NCBI GenBank assembly: GCA_031296105.1
Contig: JARLGJ010000073.1
Location: forward strand, 1-64,000
Direction of reading: 5' to 3'
Source of the DNA: Acidobacteriota bacterium
Lineage (GTDB): Bacteria; Acidobacteriota; Terriglobia; Terriglobales; Acidobacteriaceae
DNA: 64,000 nucleotides
Shown here: positions 60,176 to 64,000 of the stretch, in pieces
Layout: every line of letters begins with the position of its first letter
How positions within the stretch are numbered: the stretch's first letter is position 1
Notes under the pieces: generated by a model
Databases searched by the model: none
What the model was told of the DNA's origin: nothing
Seen by the model: only the letters and a program-made list of their open reading frames with translations
Program-made: the position numbers and the translations under genes

Positions 60176-62080
60176 ATGGCCGCTGAAGAAGAGGTACTGG
60201 GAAAAGCTTACGACAGCCGCATTGCGCGCCGGCTGATGCGCTACCTGCGTCCGTACACATTGCAGGTGGTGCTGGCCCTGGGAGCCATTGTGATGAAGGC
60301 CGCGGCCGACGTGCTGGCGCCGTACCTGATGATGGTGGCCATCGACTCGTATCTGGCCACCAGCGCCGGGCACGCGCACAGCTACCTCTCCCGTTTTCTC
60401 AGCCCCGTGCCCATGGCCGGCATTGGACAGGTGAGCGCCCTGTATCTGGGCGTGCTCCTCGGCGGCTTCCTCTTCGAGTTCACCCAGATCTACGTAATGC
60501 AGTGGACCGGACAGATGGTGATGCTCGACATGCGCAGCCAGATTTACCAGCACATACAGCGCCTGGACATTGCCTACTTCGATAAAAATCCCGTGGGCCG
60601 CCTGGTGACGCGCGTAACCTCCGACGTGGACGCCTTGAACGACATGTTCACCTCGGGCGTCATCTCCATTGTTGAAGACGTCTTTGTGCTCGCCTTCATT
60701 CTGATGGTGATGCTGCGCAAGGACTGGCGGCTGGCGCTGGTGGCGTTTCTGGTGCTGCCCTTCATCGCCGTGGCCACGCAGATGTTCCGCCACGCCGTGC
60801 GCGACGGCTTCCGCCGCATTCGCACGGCCATCGCGCGCATCAACAGCTACCTGCAGGAACACGTCAGCGGCATCGTTCCGCTGCAACTGTTCAATCGCGA
60901 GCGGCGCAGCTACCAGGAGTTCGAAGAGGTCAACGCGCAGCACATGGAGGCCTTCAAGGACACCATCTTCGCCTACGCGCTCTACTACCCGGTGGTGGAG
61001 ACGCTGTCGTCCATCGCCGTGGCCTGCGTCCTCTGGTACGGCGGACATCGCGTGCTCGCCGGCTTCACCTCGCTGGGCGTGCTGGTGGCCTTCATGCAGT
61101 ATTCGCAGCGCTTCTTCCGGCCCATCATGGACCTCAGCGAGAAGTTCAACATTTTGCAATCGGCCATGGCCGCCGCCGAGCGCATCTTCAAGCTGCTGGA
61201 TACCGAGCCACAGGTGCAATCGCCCGCCGTGGTCAAGTCGCCCGCCGGGCCGGGGCGCATTGAGTTTGACGACGTGTGGTTCGCCTATCGCCGCGTACCC
61301 ATCGAAAAAGACGGCAAGACCTTCGATAGCGACGAGTGGGACTGGGTTTTGCGCGGCGTCTCGTTCACCATTGAGCCCGGCCAGACGGTGGCCATTGTGG
61401 GTCACACCGGCGCGGGCAAGACCACGCTGATCTCTCTGCTGCTGCGCTTTTACGACGTGCAGCAGGGCGCGGTGCGCATTGACGGCGTGGACGTGCGCGA
61501 AATGAACCTGCAGGAGTTGCGCCGCCGCTGTGGCGTCGTCTTGCAAGATCCTTTCCTGTTCAGCGGCACCATTGAGCAGAACATTCGCCTGGGCACGGAA
61601 GGCGTAACGCGCCAGGCCGTGGAGCAGGCCGCCGAAGAGGTGAACGTAGCGGAGTTCATCCGCTCGCTGCCCGAAGGCTTCGATTCCCTTTTGCAGGAGC
61701 GCGGCAACACGCTCAGCACGGGGCAGAAGCAGCTTGTCAGCTTTGCCCGCGCCCTGGCGCACAATCCCCGCATCCTCATCCTGGACGAAGCCACGTCGAG
61801 CGTCGATACCGACACGGAGTTCAAGGTGCGCGAGGCCCTGACGCGTCTGGTGGAGGGACGCACGTCGCTGGTGATCGCCCACCGCCTCTCAACCATCCAG
61901 CGGGCCGACCAGATCATTGTGATGCACAAGGGCCGGGTGCGCGAGATGGGCACGCATCAGCAACTGCTGGCCTTGCGCGGCGTTTATTACAAGCTCTACC
62001 AGTTGCAGTACAAGGATCAGGAACTTCCGCCGGCCGCGCCCGTGGCGGCGACGCTGCCGCAAACGGCACAGGCGGATTAG
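60176..62080 (+). CDS. ABC exporter, MsbA/multidrug-like half transporter
   Basis: A 634-residue half transporter, likely a homodimer flipping lipid A-core or exporting lipophilic compounds. Six membrane helices span about 20-320, with the coupling stretch FDKNPVGRLVTRVTSDVDAL. The nucleotide domain has Walker A GHTGAGKT (409-416), a signature LSTGQKQLV where the canonical LSGGQ reads LSTGQ, Walker B ILILDEATSSVD and the H-loop AHRLST. An insertion of about 14 residues (EKDGKTFDSDEWDW) precedes Walker A. lpxB follows 44 nt downstream, which supports an MsbA-like role. No Shine-Dalgarno; leaderless start inferred. Confidence 0.9.
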   Translation: MAAEEEVLGKAYDSRIARRLMRYLRPYTLQVVLALGAIVMKAAADVLAPYLMMVAIDSYLATSAGHAHSYLSRFLSPVPMAGIGQVSALYLGVLLGGFLFEFTQIYVMQWTGQMVMLDMRSQIYQHIQRLDIAYFDKNPVGRLVTRVTSDVDALNDMFTSGVISIVEDVFVLAFILMVMLRKDWRLALVAFLVLPFIAVATQMFRHAVRDGFRRIRTAIARINSYLQEHVSGIVPLQLFNRERRSYQEFEEVNAQHMEAFKDTIFAYALYYPVVETLSSIAVACVLWYGGHRVLAGFTSLGVLVAFMQYSQRFFRPIMDLSEKFNILQSAMAAAERIFKLLDTEPQVQSPAVVKSPAGPGRIEFDDVWFAYRRVPIEKDGKTFDSDEWDWVLRGVSFTIEPGQTVAIVGHTGAGKTTLISLLLRFYDVQQGAVRIDGVDVREMNLQELRRRCGVVLQDPFLFSGTIEQNIRLGTEGVTRQAVEQAAEEVNVAEFIRSLPEGFDSLLQERGNTLSTGQKQLVSFARALAHNPRILILDEATSSVDTDTEFKVREALTRLVEGRTSLVIAHRLSTIQRADQIIVMHKGRVREMGTHQQLLALRGVYYKLYQLQYKDQELPPAAPVAATLPQTAQAD

Positions 62081-62124
62081 GCAATGCACACCCCCCTCCC
62101 CCGCGCCTGATATCCTTTCCGCAG

Positions 62125-63351
62125 ATGGCTACCTCTTCCCCAACCTTGCGTCCTCTGCGCGTGCTCATCTCCGCCGGAGAAGCCTCGGGCGAGTTGTACG
62201 GCGCGCAGTTGATCCGCGCCCTTGCGGAGTTGCACGGCCCCGTGGAAGCCTTCGGCCTGGGCGGCGAGCGCATGAAGGACGTTGGCTGCCGTCTGGTGGT
62301 GGAGGCGCGCGACGTGGCCGTGGTGGGACTCTTTGAAGTGCTCAGCCACCTGCCCTCCATCTATGGCCACTTCCATCGCCTGCTGGACGAGATGGACCGC
62401 CGCCGTCCCGACGTGGCCGTGCTCATCGACTTTCCTGACTGGAACTTCCGCCTGGCGCGCGAGCTGCATCGCCGCGGCATTCCCGTGGTCTATTACGTAA
62501 GCCCGCAGCTCTGGGCCTGGCGCAAGGGACGCCTCAAGCTGGTGCAGCGCTACGTGCGCGAGATGCTGGTGATCTTCCCCTTTGAAAGGGAGTTCTACGC
62601 GCGCCACGGCGTAGAGGCCGAATTCGTCGGTCATCCGCTGGCGGAGATTCCCCTGCCCACCATCGCGCGCGCGGAGTTTGCCGCGCGATGGCAGCTCGAT
62701 CCGCAAAAGCTGTCGATTGCCTTGTTGCCCGGCAGCCGCCGCAAGGAGCTGCGCATGAACCTGGCGGCCATCCTCGGCGCGGCCGAGCGACTGGGCAAAG
62801 AGTTCGAATACGTGATGCCCGTGGCCAGCACCTTGAGTGAAGACTGGGTGCGCGGCGAGATTGCGGATTGTGCAGACCTGTGGGATAAGCGCGGTAAGCC
62901 AAGAAATTCCAACCTGCATATCGTACTCACCGATGATGCCCGCGCCAGCCTTTTGCATTCGCGGGTGGGCATCGTCGCCAGCGGCACGGCCACCATGGAG
63001 GCGGCGCTCATCGGCACGCCCTTCGTCATGGTCTATCGCGTGGCCGGGCTTACCTACACCTTCGGACGCCACCTGGTGAAGCTCGCTCATTACGGCATGG
63101 TGAACCTTGTGGCCGGCCGCCGCGTGGTGCCGGAGCTGATTCAGCATGGCTTTACCGCAGAGACCGTGGAGCATGAGGTGCGCCGCCTGCTGCCGGACGG
63201 CGCGCCACGCCAGGCGATGCTGGAGGCTTTGGCGGAAGTTCGCGGCAAGCTGCGCGGCGGGCTAGCCGAAAGCTCCGCGCAGGACACGGCGCACCGCGCC
63301 GCCCGGGCGGTATTGCGCGTTGCGGAAATGGGACGCACCGCGCGGGAATAA
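62125..63351 (+). CDS. lpxB: Lipid-A-disaccharide synthase
   Basis: GT19 enzyme joining UDP-diacyl-GlcN and lipid X in lipid A synthesis at the inner membrane. The 408 residues have ISAGEASGELYGAQL near the start, YYVSPQLWAWRKGR, VGHPLAE, LLPGSRRKEL and VASGTATMEAALIGTP. An extended -10 TGaTATCCT ends eight bases before the ATG, so a very short leader is possible, or it may be read from the upstream ABC gene. Length is slightly above the usual 380-390. Confidence 0.96.
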   Translation: MATSSPTLRPLRVLISAGEASGELYGAQLIRALAELHGPVEAFGLGGERMKDVGCRLVVEARDVAVVGLFEVLSHLPSIYGHFHRLLDEMDRRRPDVAVLIDFPDWNFRLARELHRRGIPVVYYVSPQLWAWRKGRLKLVQRYVREMLVIFPFEREFYARHGVEAEFVGHPLAEIPLPTIARAEFAARWQLDPQKLSIALLPGSRRKELRMNLAAILGAAERLGKEFEYVMPVASTLSEDWVRGEIADCADLWDKRGKPRNSNLHIVLTDDARASLLHSRVGIVASGTATMEAALIGTPFVMVYRVAGLTYTFGRHLVKLAHYGMVNLVAGRRVVPELIQHGFTAETVEHEVRRLLPDGAPRQAMLEALAEVRGKLRGGLAESSAQDTAHRAARAVLRVAEMGRTARE

Positions 63352-63460
63352 GCGCGCGCCCGGAGATGCCGTCCGCGATCTCCGCTGCCATCTTCCTTCT
63401 GGTGCTACGATTTCATCTATCCCTTTAGAGTCGCGAGCCTTGGGCAGGAGTCTTCTACAA

Positions 63461-64000
63461 ATGCGATGGGCACGGTGGAGCGGGGCATTTTTATCTTTGG
63501 TGTTAACCCTGGCAGTCATGCTGCGGCCCGCGCCGCTCCAGGCGGCGGAGAAGCCGCGCATTCAGGCCGAGGACTACGCCATTGACGCTCGCCTTGTGCC
63601 GCAGTCGCATAAGCTGGTGGCCCACGCGGCGGTCAAGTTCGTGGCCCTGGACGACATCAGCATTGCCACCTTCGAGCTGCACAACGCGCTGCGCGTCACC
63701 CAGGTAACGGACGCCACCGGCGCCGTGCTGCAAACCGAGCGCTCCTCGCAGACTTCCACGGTGCGCGTCTTTCTGCCCACCGGCATGGCTAAGGGGCAGG
63801 AGGCAACGCTCGTCTTTGACTACGAGGGCGTAGTCACCTCGGCCGACGACAGTCCCGTGCCCGGCCTCAAGCTGGCCTACATCGGCGACCCCATTACCTA
63901 TCTGCTGTACAGCGGACGCTGGTTCCCGGTGACGAACTTCGGCATCGATCGCTTTACCGCCCGCTTGAACATCACCGCGCCCGCAGGCTACACCGTCGTT
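63461..64000 (+). CDS. M1-type aminopeptidase-like protein, 3' part outside window
   Basis: The first 180 codons are visible and the frame is open to the last base. A signal peptide (MRWARWSGAFLSLVLTLAVML, cleavage around QAA) is followed by the beta-sandwich opening typical of M1-family peptidases: DYAIDARLVPQSHKLVAHAA, then a strand-rich region with GSGRWFP-like YSGRWFPV and RFTARLNITAP. The HExxH zinc site would lie beyond the window, so the enzymatic assignment is tentative. AGGAG lies ten bases before the ATG. It follows lpxB by 109 nt. Confidence 0.7.
   Translation, partial: MRWARWSGAFLSLVLTLAVMLRPAPLQAAEKPRIQAEDYAIDARLVPQSHKLVAHAAVKFVALDDISIATFELHNALRVTQVTDATGAVLQTERSSQTSTVRVFLPTGMAKGQEATLVFDYEGVVTSADDSPVPGLKLAYIGDPITYLLYSGRWFPVTNFGIDRFTARLNITAPAGYTVV

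Noticed and set aside
58916..61882. A 988-codon minus-strand frame covering hemW and beyond
   Set aside because: Only the last 396 codons are hemW. The upstream part is antisense to the ABC exporter and has no domain character, so the start at 60106 is used.

Overview
The window is GC-rich, densely coded and contains no rRNA, recognisable tRNA, phage or CRISPR locus. Gene content and neighbourhoods suggest a Gram-negative Acidobacteriota genome, probably class Terriglobia (Acidobacteriaceae-like); this is inference, since no 16S rRNA is present. Supporting signs are LPS genes (lpxB, lptE, an MsbA-like exporter), TonB/TonB-receptor genes, the phoH-ybeY-CNNM-era and rimP-nusA-infB clusters, glnS beside gltX, tandem carboxypeptidase-regulatory-like outer-surface proteins, and several dispersed palindromic repeat families in the gaps.

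Layout. 1-7.3 kb: end of a TonB-dependent receptor, then on the minus strand phoH > ybeY > CNNM/CorC > era, a DUF503 gene, and an outer-membrane barrel protein whose upstream region carries four TetR-operator-like palindromes. 7.3-12.7 kb: rimP > nusA > infB (minus). 13-15.3 kb: two tandem paralogues of unknown function. 15.7-17.8 kb: guaB and a VanZ-like gene. 17.8-23.3 kb: a patatin/barrel protein and an acyl-CoA ligase-GNAT fusion. 23.5-29.1 kb: purM and purN flanking two membrane glycosyltransferase genes, then tonB. 29.2-32.6 kb: a three-gene unit of sugar kinase-RapZ_C fusion, MurU-like nucleotidyltransferase and diacylglycerol-kinase-like protein. 33-40 kb: aroQ-tyrA, a putative lipoprotein, an OsmC protein, an aldo/keto reductase, mtnA, a 42-residue exported histidine-rich peptide, a VOC protein, pyrE and a CPBP protease. 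40.3-45.6 kb: glnS, gltX, a 40-residue basic protein, a Ser/Thr-rich protein and rpsT. 45.7-51.3 kb: a tightly overlapping operon psd > pssA > Asd-like pseudoenzyme > lptE > holA > TPR metalloprotease. 51.4-56.3 kb: a TlpA-like protein, a DUF465 protein, a compositionally distinct DUF1847 gene, and meaB > tsaB > rimI. 56.4-64 kb: a TumE/TumA-like toxin-antitoxin pair, an SRPBCC protein, threonine aldolase, hemW, an MsbA-like ABC exporter, lpxB and the start of an M1-type peptidase.

Most genes are housekeeping: translation and ribosome biogenesis (rimP, nusA, infB, era, ybeY, rpsT, rimI, tsaB, glnS, gltX), purine and pyrimidine synthesis (guaB, purM, purN, pyrE), envelope lipids and LPS (pssA, psd, lpxB, lptE, ABC exporter), and aromatic amino-acid synthesis (aroQ, tyrA).

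The least-explained signals are: (i) a roughly 115-bp inverted-repeat element in five copies, four of which overlap the stop codon of a neighbouring gene; (ii) a kinase-RapZ_C fusion next to a MurU-like gene; (iii) a tiny His-rich exported peptide behind a perfect leader hairpin; (iv) an operator array without a visible regulator gene; and (v) several starts lying about 6 nt after a -10 hexamer, consistent with leaderless mRNAs.
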